A DNA stretch of 64,000 nt from Gymnogyps californianus. Lineage: Eukaryota; Chordata; Aves; Accipitriformes; Cathartidae. The DNA lies in NCBI RefSeq assembly GCF_018139145.2, contig NC_059471.1, positions 79,506,520 through 79,570,519 on the forward strand. Reading direction: 5' to 3'. The position numbers were made by a program, and so were the translations under genes. Positions 1 to 13,055 of the stretch are shown piece by piece. The notes under the pieces were generated by a model. That model did not search any database. It worked only from the letters and a program-made list of their open reading frames with translations, and had not been told where the DNA came from. Position 1 is the stretch's first letter. Each line of letters opens with the position of its first letter.

Positions 1-460
1 ACAGGAAGACAAGAACAGGTAAAATAAGTGTGAAAATGTTCTGCAAGATCAGATCCCTAATTTGACATTTCTAGTACCTGTTATTTGCAGAACACTTAGC
101 ACTGAATGACACTTCTTATGTACAAAACTTAGCTCCCACTCATTGCTGTTTGTTACTGTGACTGAGTAGCATGTCCATCAATTAGATATCAGGTCATCAA
201 GCTGAACGTTCGGAAAATAAGAAGCACATAATAGTGACCATCTGTAAAGAGACAGATTAACTGACTTGACATAGGAATTTTCCATAGAATCATTTGTTTG
301 CTTTGACTAATGAGACCTTTTCTCTCTGCTTGCAATCACATTAGTCACTCAGTATGCTCTTTCTAAATTCAGCAACAAGCAAGAATCCTGCAATCAACAG
401 CTTTCTTCACCACATAATGCTGACTTTTTAACATAGGAGATCTACTCTGCGCATCCAATG

Positions 461-486
461 AAGGAAAAGGAAAAGGAAAGGGAAAA
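461..486. repeat. (GGAAAA)n purine-rich simple repeat
   Basis: Imperfect GGAAAA units run for about 26 bp. It is followed by a short direct duplication of TCATGTAAAGG at 498-508 and 513-523. Ordinary low-complexity sequence. Confidence 0.8.
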
Positions 487-742
487 ATACTATGTGATCA
501 TGTAAAGGGAGGTCATGTAAAGGAAACCTCAATTCTCTCATATTTTAACAGATTGTAATATCTTGACATATTTTAACAGGGTGATGGCTGCAAATCTCTA
601 CTCTTATGTACTTTGTATGGGTAAACAACATTTCTTAGTCTTCCTGAAAAGCAAGCTGGAAAAACACAAATGTGATCAAATTGATACCCATTTTTAGGCA
701 CAGAACTTAGGAGATATGAATCACTTTTCACATGTTTCTGTA

Positions 743-766
743 GTCTGTCTGTCTGTCTGTCTGTCT
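743..766. repeat. (CTGT)n tetranucleotide microsatellite
   Basis: About six perfect tandem copies of CTGT, ending in a short CT run. A likely polymorphic microsatellite. The antisense open frame across it that reads repeated Thr-Asp-Arg-Gln is an artefact of the repeat. Confidence 0.9.
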
Positions 767-1729
767 CTCTCATTTAGGCAGATTGGAGAAGTTGGCTTCT
801 AACTTAAGTGCCTTGGTTAAGTCCCTGAAGGGGGGGGAGAGAAGAGAGAAAAATATTTTGATAACGCCATTTTCATACAGCCATTATAATGAATGTGTCT
901 TTTAACTGTCCATTTATGCTCTTATTTCTGCTACTCATGGAGCAAAATGATACAGCTTCAGTATACTGTTAATTGACAACAATTTACCCATAAGTATTGT
1001 TTTTCTTATACACAGTGCACATTGCAAGATAGTTCATAGACTTTTTTTGATACTTTTCACTTTTCAAAAGCTGGTACATCTGTACACTCTTCTGTTACAG
1101 AACTGATGAGACAGGACATATCTAAAAGTGAGACATCTAAATAATACAGTATGTTCAAGCACATACTTGTCTCCCACAGACCCCCACTAATCTTATTTAC
1201 CAAAAGCTTTCACACTCTTGTCCAGACAATGACCACCGTCTCAGAACTTGATCTCACCAGGCAAAAACACAGTGCAGAGAAGGAAAAGAAAAGCAGTCTG
1301 ATATGAAATGTAAGGATCGTAGGGAGTAAGAGGAAAGCCAGATAATGAGGACTTGGCAAACTATGGCAAATATCCCATGGAAAAAAATCTTGTGTTGCAA
1401 GGAGATAAATAATTCTCTTCTCTGAACCTATATGATCCCAAAGAGAAACCGTTCTTACCACAGGTCTCATTATGTGGTCTCAGCCGAGGCTATACTAAGA
1501 CAAAGGTATCTGACTCTGAAAACAGATGGAGACAAACAAGCATAAAATAATTCAGCTGGTAATACAGTCACTCCTTTCTTGCTTCCTTGTAACAAGTTAC
1601 AGTTCACAGTAGAGCACATATAAACATAACCCTGAACTTCTTCCTTTTATTCTGAGACAGTGTCTCCTTTTAATTGCCGGTCAAGGGAAAAGCCCGTTTT
1701 TATTTCAGAGATAAGATGGAGGAATCTCA

Positions 1730-2510
1730 GAGCAAGGTTTGCACCTGATTATGCTTGGGCTGCCTAAGTCCTTGAGGAAGCCCAGGCTTTCAGCGCTGGT
1801 GTTCAAAGAATATCGCAGCAGCCTGTAGGTCTGGGGCCCAACAACAGGAGGGATCGGGCTGTGTGCTCTCCCCCTGAAACCCAGTCCTTTGTGCGTGGGG
1901 GTTTGTGCACCTCAGTAGGGAACTTCAGGCTGGACTAACTAGTAAGGCCCACATCTGGAATGACCAAGGTAAGTGCCAGTGACTGGGGGAGGGATCCAGG
2001 ACCCAGGCATGGAGATCTGATGGACCTAGAGCTCGAGCTCATATTTAAGGGCCCTGTGAATCTGTGGGTGTTGCAACCACAGAAAGCAAGGATGTGTGCA
2101 TGTCTCAACAGCGAGCCTTAGCCAGAGAGGAGCAGCGAGACTGGGCTGTCTGTGTTTTTGGGAGTGCTGTGGGTTTTTATGTGGTATTGGTAAAGGCACC
2201 TGTGCTGCTCTGTGTGGCTGGCTGTGTTAGTGTTCTCTGTGTATTGTGTCAGTTGTGAGTATATACCTCTTGGAGATCATCTTCAGCATCTCTGCTGTCT
2301 GGGCGTGCGAAGGGGAGCAGAACAGCATACATCAGGCTGGCATGGGCAAGACCTCCGGGTCTGCAAGTACACCATATTCAGCTCTCCTGGGCCAGGAAGG
2401 AGGAACCCACGGGGTCCTGAACAGCGCTGGATTCAGCTACTCCTTAACAAAACAGCCGATAAGGGTGCCAGGGAATGAGTGGGATGCTGGTCTGTAGGCT
2501 AGTAATTCCC
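1730..2510. other. GC-richer block, possible unclassified ancient repeat or non-coding exon
   Basis: Base composition changes visibly here: the flanks are AT-rich, while this block is GC-rich and contains several CpGs. It holds a perfect 12-bp palindrome GAGCTCGAGCTC at 2029-2040, directly followed by an ATATTTAAG TATA-like motif, and a strong splice-donor match AAG|GTAAGTG with the GT at 1969-1970. Three short overlapping plus-strand frames (64-88 codons, 2064-2497) show no family I recognise. The mix of TATA-like motif, GC-rich leader and compositional contrast would suit an old LTR or retroviral leader, or a promoter with a first exon. I cannot decide between them and found no clear TG...CA ends with a target duplication. 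Confidence 0.3.
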
Positions 2511-4295
2511 ACAGTGATGCCCATAACATAAGAAGGAAGGTTGTTTAGTCTCTGTGGTTTCTGAAAAATGTTTGTTGTGTTTCCAAAAAAGGCACACTCT
2601 GAGCAATGAGGGTTTTGAGGACTGTTCCTGTCGTCACATCAATTCTGATACTTATTGAGGAAGATTCTGTTTTCAGATGCAATGGGTCTGCCAAAGTTTC
2701 TCTGCTTGTTAATTGTGGACAGCCTGTAAAAGGATCCTGAAGTGGATGAATTGTGGATGAAGCTGTGTGTTTTTCCTTTTCCTAAATGTTCTCATGAAGA
2801 TTTTGAAACAGAAGAAGATTGGTTGAAATGAAATAATCAGTATGCACAAAAATGAATTCATGCAGCCAACTTATGAAATGCAGAAACACAGTTACCATTG
2901 GAAACAACCATTCTGCTTCAGTTTTTTCATAGCTGCTCTTCGATGAGCAGCACTGAGATACTTCCTAAAGGTGAGCCTATCAACTAAAATCCATAACTCT
3001 AGTGGATATGAAAATCAGATATATAATAGATGGATTTTCTTACAGCCCTTTACAATTTCCTGATGCTATCTTCCGAAGACAAAAGTGCTAATAAATTTTT
3101 CTCTTTCAGTTTCACTGAGGCTCATGACTTCAATCAACGTATATAATAAATGTATATAATCGTAATTGGATTTTATTAAGAGTAACATTGTATGTTCCAA
3201 ATTTAGCCTTTTGTTACACTTTGTCAGACTTGATGGAAAGACACTGAGTTTAAAAGCTTGCCAATTTTTCTAGGAATATCAGCTGGTCCAATGAAAGATG
3301 GCACCTAACACTATAAAACTCACCAGGACTTTAGAACATCCATCTGTTACAGTCCTGCTAGTTCTTTACATTTTGCTATGAATTTCCTCGTACTTGGGCA
3401 TGCTTCTTAAACCTTGCCCGGTGGCCTTGTGATAATCTTAACATTTATCTAAAACACAAAGTTTAGCCTTCATCAAAACATTCCCCAAAATTGGATTTTA
3501 AAAAGAAACCTCATTAATAATCTGTGGAAGACGTCTTGAATTTTTAATTTGTGTTTGGCAGCTGTGCTGTTACAAAACTCACTGTCTGAGTGTTACAACA
3601 CACTTGCTCAAGTGCAATACTCAGGACCAAGACACCCATGTTTTAGTTCTGCCTTTGCTAAATCTCATAGCCTGCACATTCAAGTGTTTGTGGTATGCTC
3701 TGAGTCATCCATTTTCCCCTTGATCAATATGACAATCATTTTGTTTCTGCAGTAGACAAATAATTATGTTTAGACCTGGTAACTGTTGCCTGTGGTTTTT
3801 TTAGCACCTTTGTTCACTGCCTTTGGAGTTTACAGGCCACGTGGCTGATGATTACATCTCTTCAGGAGCTGAAAAAAGCTCTTGTGGAAAGACTTCATAC
3901 AACTCCTGTGAGCTGCTCTAGAAGACCATCATTAATCTTTATGTATATTTAGGCAGGCTTTTGCAGGTGAACGGGAGCCAGTCCTACTTAAATTTTGAGC
4001 TGACTGGAAGTGGTGTGGATGTATTACTGCATGGCTGAGCCTTAGTAAACACACTGTCTTTTCCGCAGGATTTAGCAGTACACCAAGCGCTATGGTAACT
4101 GCATAGTATAAACATCCATCTGCCTGGACTAAGCAAGCATTTTGTAAAACAACCCAGGGACTCAGTTATTACAGATTTATATACAAAGTCAGTTCACATT
4201 TATCCACTCATAAATTTATTTCTGTTGCTAATTTTTCATCTGCTGGTGGGAATTACACACATCGGTATAGCCCTAAGGTTCATGGGACTTGATTT
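2511..4295. other. AT-rich non-coding DNA, nothing recognised
   Basis: No exon, RNA gene or transposon recognised on either strand. The longest open frame is 68 codons (3549-3755) and has no recognisable composition or motif. Confidence 0.6.
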
Positions 4296-4299
4296 CAAC

Positions 4300-4388
4300 G
4301 CCTTCCTATACCACAGATTTTTCATGTGGTCTTGGTCAAGTCACTATCTTTAGATTCCTCTAGAAAATGGAGAAAGTCATTTGATTCT
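4300..4388 (+). repeat. MIR-like SINE relic (core and 3' part)
   Basis: The stretch containing ATGTGGTCTTGGTCAAGTCA, followed by a T/C-rich run and AAAATGGAG, follows the order of the conserved MIR body: TGTGACCTTGGGCAAGTCA, then a pyrimidine-rich stretch, then AAAATGGGG. It is heavily diverged and no tRNA-like head is visible. MIRs are amniote-old SINEs and occur as eroded relics in bird genomes. Ends are approximate and the call rests on memory of the consensus, not on an alignment. Confidence 0.5.
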
Positions 4389-7300
4389 GCTTCTCAAGGT
4401 AGGAAGACAATTTAGTTTTTGTGAAGGTTTCAGATACTAACATGAGGGAATTCTTCTAATCACTTAATAGACTTTTATACAGTTTTGTTAATAATCTTCT
4501 GAAGAATGTATATTTTAGGCTGCCAAAAGTAATGGAAAGGAAGAGAAAAAAACTAATGTTAAACAAATCTGTAGGAGAAAGTAAGTGATCATGATAGTAA
4601 AGTGTATAAGGGTGTCTCAGCAGTGGACTCCATCCTCATATACAGGGACGAGCAGGCACACGGCCAAGGCAGGACGATGTGATACAAACGTGTGTGATTC
4701 ATCAGACAGTGGGGAAGTGGTGGGAGGACAGAGGCTGAAATTGCTTGGCTCCTTTCACTCAGTACTGTATACACAAGCCTCCTCCTGAGGGGAAGTAGCC
4801 TGGGGCAAAAATGCTCATCTAATACAACTTTACCACTTCTTTTGTGTTATATTGGATATTGCTAAACATGTTGTATTGCACACATCACTATTTTTTTTAA
4901 AATTCAATTAGTTAATTTTTTTCCCCATAATGGTTGAATGTATGATTCTTACTCTCTGTTAGTTCAAAAGCATACTTAGTTAATCCATCCTCTATATTAT
5001 TTGTAAAGATATGAAAAATTCTCATGTGTGGAAATTATTTCTTAAGGATAACACTTTAATCCAGACAATCCTTGGAAGTACAACTTATTATTAGTCACAA
5101 CTTACTGTTTTTTATTTCTTTTTGCTTCCATGAAAATGGTAGAATCCAGCTTTTTGGGGCAGTCACATAGAACAGTTAGATGGAGTATCTTGCTAAATTG
5201 AATACAATCGGTGTACATCTTCTGTCCTTTTAAGACTCTCAAAAGAACAGTGTGCCTGTCAGACACAGTCTGTGATTCGTGAACTAGACTAATTTTAGTT
5301 CTCATTAATGGATTTTCTTCAGTTGTTAATTTAAATTCTCTAATTACTGTCTCCATTTCTTTTTTCCCAGGGAAAAATAATATTAAAACAGTCTTGGCAA
5401 TTTCCTAAGACAAGTTTTCTCTCCTGTCCTTTGATTTGTGGCAAATGAAGTGATACTTTTTTCACCTGCTCCTTTGAACAATGCCTTTTTGCCACTTCAG
5501 ATCCATTTTCTTCCTTTTGTCCCTTCTCCTTTTACCCTATGTTTTATTCTCTATCTGTGCACTCCTGCTAAGACTTCTTAATCTTTGTTACTAGGTCATC
5601 CATCACAGCTGCCAGCTATTCCACCTTTTTTTGGCAGCTGGCCTCCATTCCCTCCTTCTATTATTAGATATTTGTGCCTTCTCAAGTGCCAGGCAGTCTC
5701 CACATCTAATAGCTAATGTACTTAGCAGAAGAAAACATTATTATGGCTTAGATTATTTTCCTGCAAAACAAAATAAGCACCATAAACCCCAGAAATTCCT
5801 GTTTATTCCTATAGCTGAATTTCTACCATAATATGTTATTAAAAAAAAGAAGTAATAATTACAATGTATTTTTGAGAAAGTTAAAAATATCAAGTCATAA
5901 GGACAGAGAAAACTGCACCTATACAGGTATAGTTATCTTTGGACAAATAGTTACTTGCATTCCCACAGGCAGAATAGCTATCCCCTTTGTCATCCGCTCA
6001 AATCTTGTCATTAGATGCTGAATTCAAAATCAAACTCTTCAATACAATTAATAGAATAAAGTTATTTTAAAACAAAAAGGACAACCGGGAGTTTTTTCTT
6101 TGGCAGCCAGACACTCAAATTCAAAGCTCAAAGTGTCATCATTTGAAAATATAGCACCATTCAGAAGCTGCTATAACTCAGTCTGCCTCGCAGCCAGTGG
6201 CTAGCTGTTGGTTATTATATGGCACCACAGGTTAAAACTCCACTTTTACCAACTCTCCCTCCCTTAAAAAACACCCTCTAACATCAGGAACAGTTCCATT
6301 GACTTTACATCCTTTCGGCTGTCAGCCTCAAGAAACTGGCATATCTTACAAAGTGTATTCTACCCAACAAATGATATATGCACTTTATCATCTGCCAGCA
6401 GACCTCAGGACCTTTGCTACTCTTCCATATACATCGGGAGAAAAAGCAAAAAAAAAAAAGTCCTTCAGAGAAATTCATGTTGGGTGACCATTTTGTTCTG
6501 CAAATAAAGAGAGGTAAATAAAGGGATATGAATCGCTGCTTTAAGAGAAAAGCATTGTGAAGCTCTGCTAAGGTATAGGCTTTAGTTTGTCACTCAGGTA
6601 ATCTAAGAAAATGGGTGTTAAAGATCTTTATTGCCATAATTTATATGTTTTCAAAATTTCCCCTCTAGCTCCCTATAACTTCTTATAATCAGTTTTAGTT
6701 CAAGTCTGACATTATTCAGGGTGCTGCTGCTTAAACTGAGATGAAAATTCCTTTGATACTTCTGCAAGTTTTTATTTTTGTCCACTGGTGGATGATCAGG
6801 GAAGATATAATTTCATTGCTAGTATTTAGTGTTCTGCTTCTGATTTACCAGCTACTTAACTGCATCCATTTGTTCATTAACTTTATTAATGTTTTTTAAA
6901 GAGCAAACAAGGAAAGAAAAACTGCCAAGAGTGTTGCCAATATTGCTTATTTTTTTAATCAAAGTTAACCTGTTTTCTTGAAAATGTTATTTGTCATTAT
7001 TCTTTTATGAATTTAGGGAGCCCAAGGAATATATTATCCTATCAAACTTCGGGTAACAAGATTTTTCTTTCAGCATGCCTTGACATAGATTTGCTTATAC
7101 CAAGAAATAAAAAGTAATGCGTGCCCTCTCAAATATGTCTGCATTAATCCTAAACATGAGGAAAGCTCAAAATGGAAACAAACCTAAGAAAAATTTAAGT
7201 TCCTGATGGCAAGGTTGGAAAGACAAACATCTAAGGAGAGTGCAACATAACTGAACCAAATCTCTCCCACCTCTTATCTAAGCTTTGTCTAGGATATTTT

Positions 7301-8633
7301 TCTCAACCCTGAACAGCTCAATGATAGCAGATGCCTACAGTGTTGCCTTCGGAGACAGAACAAGTGTTTAGGCTCTCTTATCCCACTTTGTCCCACTTTA
7401 ACATTGTCATGATGTCACTGTATGCAAATAAATCTTCAGAGCCATTCCTGGAGATCTCTATCCACTCCTACCTGTCTTCTAACCCCAGTAATACATGTGG
7501 GCCACTTCAGCATGATACTTATTTGATTATCTCTGGTACTTACAAGAATCCAGGTTAAAACACAGTTTCAAGTCCATCTAGAACTACGCAAAGATTACTC
7601 AATATGTTAATATTGAAATACATTCAATATTGCTCAGCTGAGATTTGCTCTGCTGTTTAAGCAATCTATTGAATTAACATATTACCTGACTTTTCCTTGC
7701 CTGCATTATATGATTTGCATTGAGAAATGTTTCTTAGTCTCATAACAATTCACAAACTCCATCTCATACAAAATATCAATGAGATAAAATAGCTGATAAT
7801 ATTACAACCTACATAATTGTAAATAAAATCATAGATTGTTTATATTACAATATTACAATACCTTGCTGAGATTACTTTAAAGACCTCTTTGCAATATAAC
7901 AATAATATTGTTGATTGATTTAGGATTTGGACTATCCCTTTTGCTTCAAAACTTTTTCAGCTTTATACGTTCAGCCTGCCACAGAATGCTGTAAGAGCAA
8001 AGAGGTTCAGATCCTGTCATTTCCAAAAGTAGTTTCTGTTTGCAGTGTCTGGGTGCCTGTGCAAGTTTAGCCTGATGAGACCTAAAAGATAGCCTTATAT
8101 CACTCTTTTCTGTTAAATTAGCTTTTGGGTTGAAAACAAGTTGGCCGTCTCTTTACAATAAAACTGTCTGTGCACTGTCATTATAGCTATTAGAATATAT
8201 TCCAATGACCTTTCATTAATATTAATCTTGCAAAGGAAAAGTTGAATCTTATGAACAGTAATAGAGAACAGTTGCAAGGCACCCCAGTGGAGTGGTAAAA
8301 ATTAAACATACACGAAGCATTCCTCCAGATTCCATGTATTCCTTGTATATACCAACACTATATCAAGATTTCCCAGGTCCAATGAAAAGAAATCAATGAT
8401 TCATGAAACTTTTAAGCTGGTATTCAGAACAATGACCAACACTTCTCTCATTTTTCTCTGTGGAGACAAAAAATGCTGGTTCAGGCACTGTAACACCTTT
8501 GTACTGAATCCACGCAGAGCACTAATGCATGGGCTGAAGAACTTCTGACAAGACAGGACAAAGAAGAAGATGCCTAGGAAATTAAGGAAGACTTTTATTA
8601 TACTCATGGTGTGTGTAGGTATATGGCTATATA
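4389..8633. other. AT-rich non-coding DNA, nothing recognised except small inverted repeats
   Basis: No gene recognised. Open frames are all 84 codons or less. A nested pair of AT-rich inverted repeats lies at 7601-7683 (listed separately), and GC content is low throughout. Confidence 0.6.
7601..7683. repeat. Nested AT-rich inverted repeats
   Basis: AATATTGAA (7609-7617) and TTCAATATT (7623-7631) form a perfect 9-bp inverted repeat with a 5-nt spacer. The overlapping AATATGTTAA (7601-7610) is matched in inverted orientation by TTAACATATT (7674-7683). In AT-rich DNA such structure can arise by chance. A terminal-inverted-repeat relic is possible but unsupported. Confidence 0.4.
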
Positions 8634-8657
8634 TGTGTGTGTGTGTATGTGTGTGTG
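8634..8657. repeat. (TG)n microsatellite
   Basis: A TG dinucleotide run with one interrupting TA, flanked by ATAT. Typical dinucleotide microsatellite. The antisense frame across it with repeated His-Thr is a repeat artefact. Confidence 0.9.
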
Positions 8658-8794
8658 CATATCGTATGTGTAAATGAAGATTCATTCTCTTCATTTGTGG
8701 CACTCTACTTCGGGCTCTGTACCAGAAGATTTTTTAGGATGCTCTCACAGAAGTCTATAAATGGTTTTGTGTTTAGTTTGATGTAGTGTCCATA

Positions 8795-9613
8795 CAGACA
8801 ACATCATCCAGAGGGACCTTGACAGGCTCAAGATGTGGGCCCATGTGAACCTCATGAAGTTCAACAAGGCCAAGTGCAAGGTCCTACACCTGGGTCAGGG
8901 CAATCCCAAGCACAAATACAGGCTGGGTGATGAGTAGATTGAGAGCAGCTGGGAGGAGAAGGACTTGGGGGTATTAGTGGATGAAAAACTGAATATGAGC
9001 CAGCAATGTGCACTTGCAGCCCATAAAGCCAACCGTGGCTAGCAGCAGGTTGAGGGAGGTGATTCTCCCCCTCTACTCCACTCTCATGAGACCCCACCTG
9101 GAGTACTGTGTTCAGCCCTGGGGCCCCCAGTGTAAGAAAGACATGCACCTGCTCAAGTGGGTCCAGAGGAGGGCCACAAAGGTGATCAGGGGGCTGGAGC
9201 ACCTCCCCTATGAGGACAGGTTGAGAGAGTTGAGGTGGTTTAGCCTGGAGAAGAGAAGGCTCCGGGGAGACCTTATAGTGGCCTTCCAGTACTTAAAGGG
9301 GGCCTAGAGGAAAGATGGGGAGGGACTTTTTATCAGGCAGTGTAGTGATAGGATGAGGGGTAATGGTTTTAAACTGAAAGAGAGTAGATTTAGATTAGAT
9401 ATTAGGAAGAAATTCTTTACTGTGAGGGTGGTGAGACACTGGAACAGGTTGCCCAGAGAAGGTGTGGATGCCCCATCCTTGGAAGTGTTCAAGGCCAGGT
9501 TGGATGGGGCTTTAAGCAACCTGGTCTAGTGGAAGGTGTCCCTGCCCATGGCAGGGGGGTTGGAACTAGGTGATCTTTAAGGTCCCTTCCAACCCAAACC
9601 ATTCTATGATTCA
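8795..9613 (+). mobile_element. CR1 LINE, 5'-truncated 3' fragment
   Basis: The element runs from the distal reverse transcriptase/C-terminal coding region to the CR1 3' end. The opening CATCCAGAGGGACCTTGACA encodes the IQRDLD stretch that follows the RT catalytic motif. The 3' untranslated part ends in the typical CR1 sequence GGTCCCTTCCAACCC, then ATTCTATGATT, a copy of the short terminal repeat CR1 uses in place of poly(A). Severe 5' truncation with an intact 3' end is normal for CR1. It is strongly similar to 43340-44163 in this same window. An in-frame TAG at 8935-8937 and a deletion of about 25-30 bp near 9033 (against the 42-44 kb copy) show it is dead. Confidence 0.93.
9008..9307 (+). 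pseudogene. CR1 ORF2 C-terminal fragment
   Basis: This open frame encodes the C-terminal tail of CR1 ORF2 after the reverse transcriptase domain. The recognisable string [20 protein letters not shown] is followed by a VQRRATK segment and [24 protein letters not shown] residues (here [16 protein letters not shown]). The first 13 or so codons are off-frame sequence upstream of the deletion, so the nominal start is not biological. The frame ends at the TAG after KGA, close to the natural ORF2 end. Function is presumed lost because endonuclease and RT are absent. Confidence 0.85.
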
Positions 9614-12600
9614 TCCTATAATTTAAACTCTGGCAGCTCATTAACTTTACCTTAAGTCTCATGTGAAAGTGTTTTCCTCCTCTCTGCCTCTCTTACATGT
9701 TTAGCATGACAAAATAATGTATAGCTTTGTTATTTAAGGTTTTACTACAGCAGTGTAAATCTCCTTGTTAGCAAATACATGAAACTGCTTGATTGTCTCA
9801 TTCAAGAATTCTTTAAGCAACAGCTTTAAGTTAAACTAGGAGCTTAAGGCTATAAATAACTTGTGCAGTTCTGTGGCACAAATAAATTAACATTGCCACT
9901 GTCCTTGGTAATTTGCTGAGACCTCTCACTGTGCCATTTTTATGGAGATCTAAATTGCTCATATATTCTTCTTCTTTTTACTGTATATTTTTAAAGTAAA
10001 TTTCACTCTCTGTGAAAGCAGCCAGATTGGAACATGTGGACCTTTTTTTTTTTTATAAAATCTGATAAGTAATAAGAGGAAATAAAATTCTCACGTCTGA
10101 CCTACTGCCATGATTTGCCCTGATGATGAGACCCTTTGAAGGATTAAAGCAAATTGTTCTTCAGTCCCTTTCTGTCTTCTTTTCCTTTTGTACTGAGAAA
10201 GCCAACCAAGTTGTTAACAAATGCAAACTGTTATAGTATATTCTTTTATTTTTTATTCATTTTCTGATGTGGAAAATTGGGCCACTAGAAACCAGACTGA
10301 GATCAATGCATTTCAACATGAAGCACGAAACAGCCTTCTGAAAGTAATATCTCTTATTTAATAGTTTGAGCTTAGTAGTGGCAAGCTGATGTCTACTTTT
10401 AGAAATCCGACCACTACCCTTGAAGCAGTTATGCAATCTCTGATTTTAAACAAAAACATTTCCAGATATAAAGATTGCTAAGAAGTAGTCTAACCCTATG
10501 TGACACAGCCTTTGAATGCTGACGCTGTGCCTCCAACCACCATTTAGAATACAGTTACATTCATAGTGTCACTACTTCTTAAAAGAGGCAGCTGGTGATA
10601 GGGTGTTTTTTTCCCAACTTGTAAGATCTATTCTTGTTCTTCACTGAAAAATTAGATAAGAATTAATTAAACATGTTTAAATACTATCCCACTTGCAGAT
10701 AGTCTGTTTCCAGTTGCTTATCCACTCTCCAGATGTGAGGCAGAGAGCGGATGTTTGTGACGGATCAGACTGACAAAGCCTGCAGGGATTATTTTTTGGA
10801 AGAAGTCTGCCTTTCTTTGCAGTGACACATTTCCTAGAATCATCTGAGAACTTGGCTGTGAAGCAGATGGTCTTTGGTTTCTCCTATTCTCTTTCCAGGG
10901 CACATTTTGGCTTTGGCTTTTGCTCTTTTGTGGTAGGGCTTTTGTTTACTACAGGAGGGGAGGAGCTCCCTGGCCCACGGTGTGCGAAGCGGTCATCCTA
11001 CCAACCTGTGGTCAGGGATGACAGACGACTAGAGTCACTGGTTTAGGATGGTACCTCCCAGGCCTGTGTTCCTAGTTAAGTAAATAGTCAAGAACTCTTT
11101 TCTGAGCTCTGTGAAGATTTTAAAACTTTGTGCAGATGCTGGGGTGTTACGTGCTCAGAGAAACCATTGGGGTGGAATCAGTGCTCTGGCCTTCATTTAT
11201 TTCCAATTTTATGGACTATTTTATAATCTTTTTGTTAGAAAGTGATTTCAATGTTGCCCTTTCATATCTGCTACCCTGAGGACAGCAAGATGAAAAATAT
11301 TCAATGTTATCTTTCCTCTTTAATAACAGAAACTGGATATTTTGTTTGTAAGCGGGAAACAGTCTCAGTCCCTGGTTTCATTTTGCTGTGCAACAGAAAA
11401 TATATTTTGATATGTAATAGAAAGCACATCTACTTTTACTATTTTCCTGTGAAATGATAAAATATATTATTTGATTGTTTGGGAGGTTTTGAACAGGTGA
11501 CAGCCTTAATCTGAACTTTAGGGTACATAACTGAGATCTCTAGTGTTTAGAAAGATTAAAACAAAGAAAATTATATTGAAATATAGCTAGTATGTGGTTG
11601 GCTAGAAATTAATTGCATTCATCTCCTGAAGTGATTTATTATTTAAGGTTGCTATAAGTCACTTTTTTCAGTAGCAATGGGTTTTAATAGTGTGTTCTTT
11701 TCTAATGCCCGAACTAAGAAGTGTACCATCCAGTGCAATATGACTTACCAATGTGAATTATTTTCTTGTAAGTGGTATCAGCTCTAAGACAACATGCAAA
11801 CAAACTTAACCCATAGATAATAACATATACAACAGAAATACTAAAGACTATAATGCAAGAAATGCCTGTTATTACTCATTGCAAGCAAGCAGCATTTAGC
11901 TGTTGTGCTTCTGTGGTCCTTAAGGCTAGTTGTAGGACACTTACTAAACTGTCTCCACAATGTCAGTGGAAAATCTCATCTTAATCATCATTTTTGCTCT
12001 CTGAATGTACGGACCTACCAGGACTTGTGCACAGCAACTTGCACACTTAATCACTTGTTTTCTATCTCATTTCATCTGCCTGTGTGTCAAGTTCCCTTTC
12101 CAAGGTGTCTTAGAGCTGTAGCTCTGCCCTGTTCATTGTGACTCACCAAGTCAAGTGTCTCCATCCCATGTGCAAGCAGTGGGATTTGGACAGGTAATTT
12201 CAGTGCTGTAAGCAGCTATGGCTGCACAGAAATCCTTTTAAGTAATCCAGCTTAAGCTCTTGAATAACACACCATGAATTTCTGCCCAAATAGTATATGT
12301 CACTGTGTTAAGACTATCTAAGCAGCAAGTGAAAAATCTGTCATCAGTAGTTTACTCCCTCCTTCCCTTAAATATCCACAGTAAATTGAGTAACTGTGTT
12401 TTTCAGCCCTTTTTTTGGTTTACTTTAAGGATGAAAAATGTAGGGTTTTTAAGATAATAAGCATTTAGAAAGCATTACAGTCTACAACAACCTTAAAGAG
12501 CATACCCCCAACTACTGTAAAATGTTTCAAGTTCCCCTTCCTGCCTGAGCCTTTCATGAGCATCTAGGAGAGAAGCGGAGGGGAGAGAGAGTGGAAATGC

Positions 12601-12925
12601 TATTGAAAACATTCAAACTTCAATCAAAGACGACATTAGATTACATTCATGAGAGGAGTATGCTGTTGTGTGAACATAAGCATAAAGATTTTGCAAGTAT
12701 TAACAATCTCTGGGGTTGCAAAATGCACTTTCCTTTATGGCCACTGCGTAATGGCATGTTTGCACAGATGGGTCTTACCTGTAGACAGCAGCACACCTGA
12801 GGAATCAATGTAGTTAAGAAAGAAAAACACAAAAATAAAACAGACTATGCTGGTGATATGCTAAATAAGTATATTTTCAAGACCTAGCTCTTAGTTGGTT
12901 AAAAAAAAAAGCTCTATTTGCCATA
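9614..12925. other. AT-rich non-coding DNA, nothing recognised
   Basis: No exon, RNA gene or transposon recognised. Frames at 10822-11046 and 11905-12141 (74 and 78 codons) have no recognisable motif, and their surroundings lack gene context. Confidence 0.6.
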
Positions 12926-12929
12926 AACC

Positions 12930-13055
12930 CGATGATATTATTACAGGATCTGAGTTCAATTCAAGTTATAGACCAGCTGTTGAACCCTACTATCTTTAAA
13001 TTCTTCTCTCATTCTCACTTGTGCAACTACATCGAATAAAATAAGGTCATGTGGG
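12930..13055 (+). repeat. Possible MIR-like SINE relic
   Basis: The order CTGAGTTCAATTC, then CCAGCTGTTGAACC, then TTTAAATTCTTCTCTC, then GAATAAAATAAGG parallels the MIR order: CTGGGTTCGAATCC, CTAGCTGTGTGACC, a TTAACCTCTCTG run, and GTAAAATGGGG. Many substitutions and gaps are needed, so this is a weak call by eye. Confidence 0.3.

Larger units (their letters stand above)
1..1729. other. AT-rich non-coding DNA, no gene seen
   Basis: I see no coding exon, RNA gene or recognisable transposon here. Open frames are under 90 codons and have no family resemblance. The only structure is two simple repeats (listed separately), a 13-bp direct repeat of CATATTTTAACAG at 539-551 and 567-579, and a run of eight Gs near 830. 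A stretch near 285 (CATAGAATCATTTG) recalls the tail of a CR1 element on the minus strand, but it is too short to call. Confidence 0.6.

Noticed and set aside
270..330. CR1 tail on the minus strand from CATAGAATCATTTG
   Set aside because: The similarity lasts about 14 bases, and the expected GGTTGGAAGGGACC continuation is absent.
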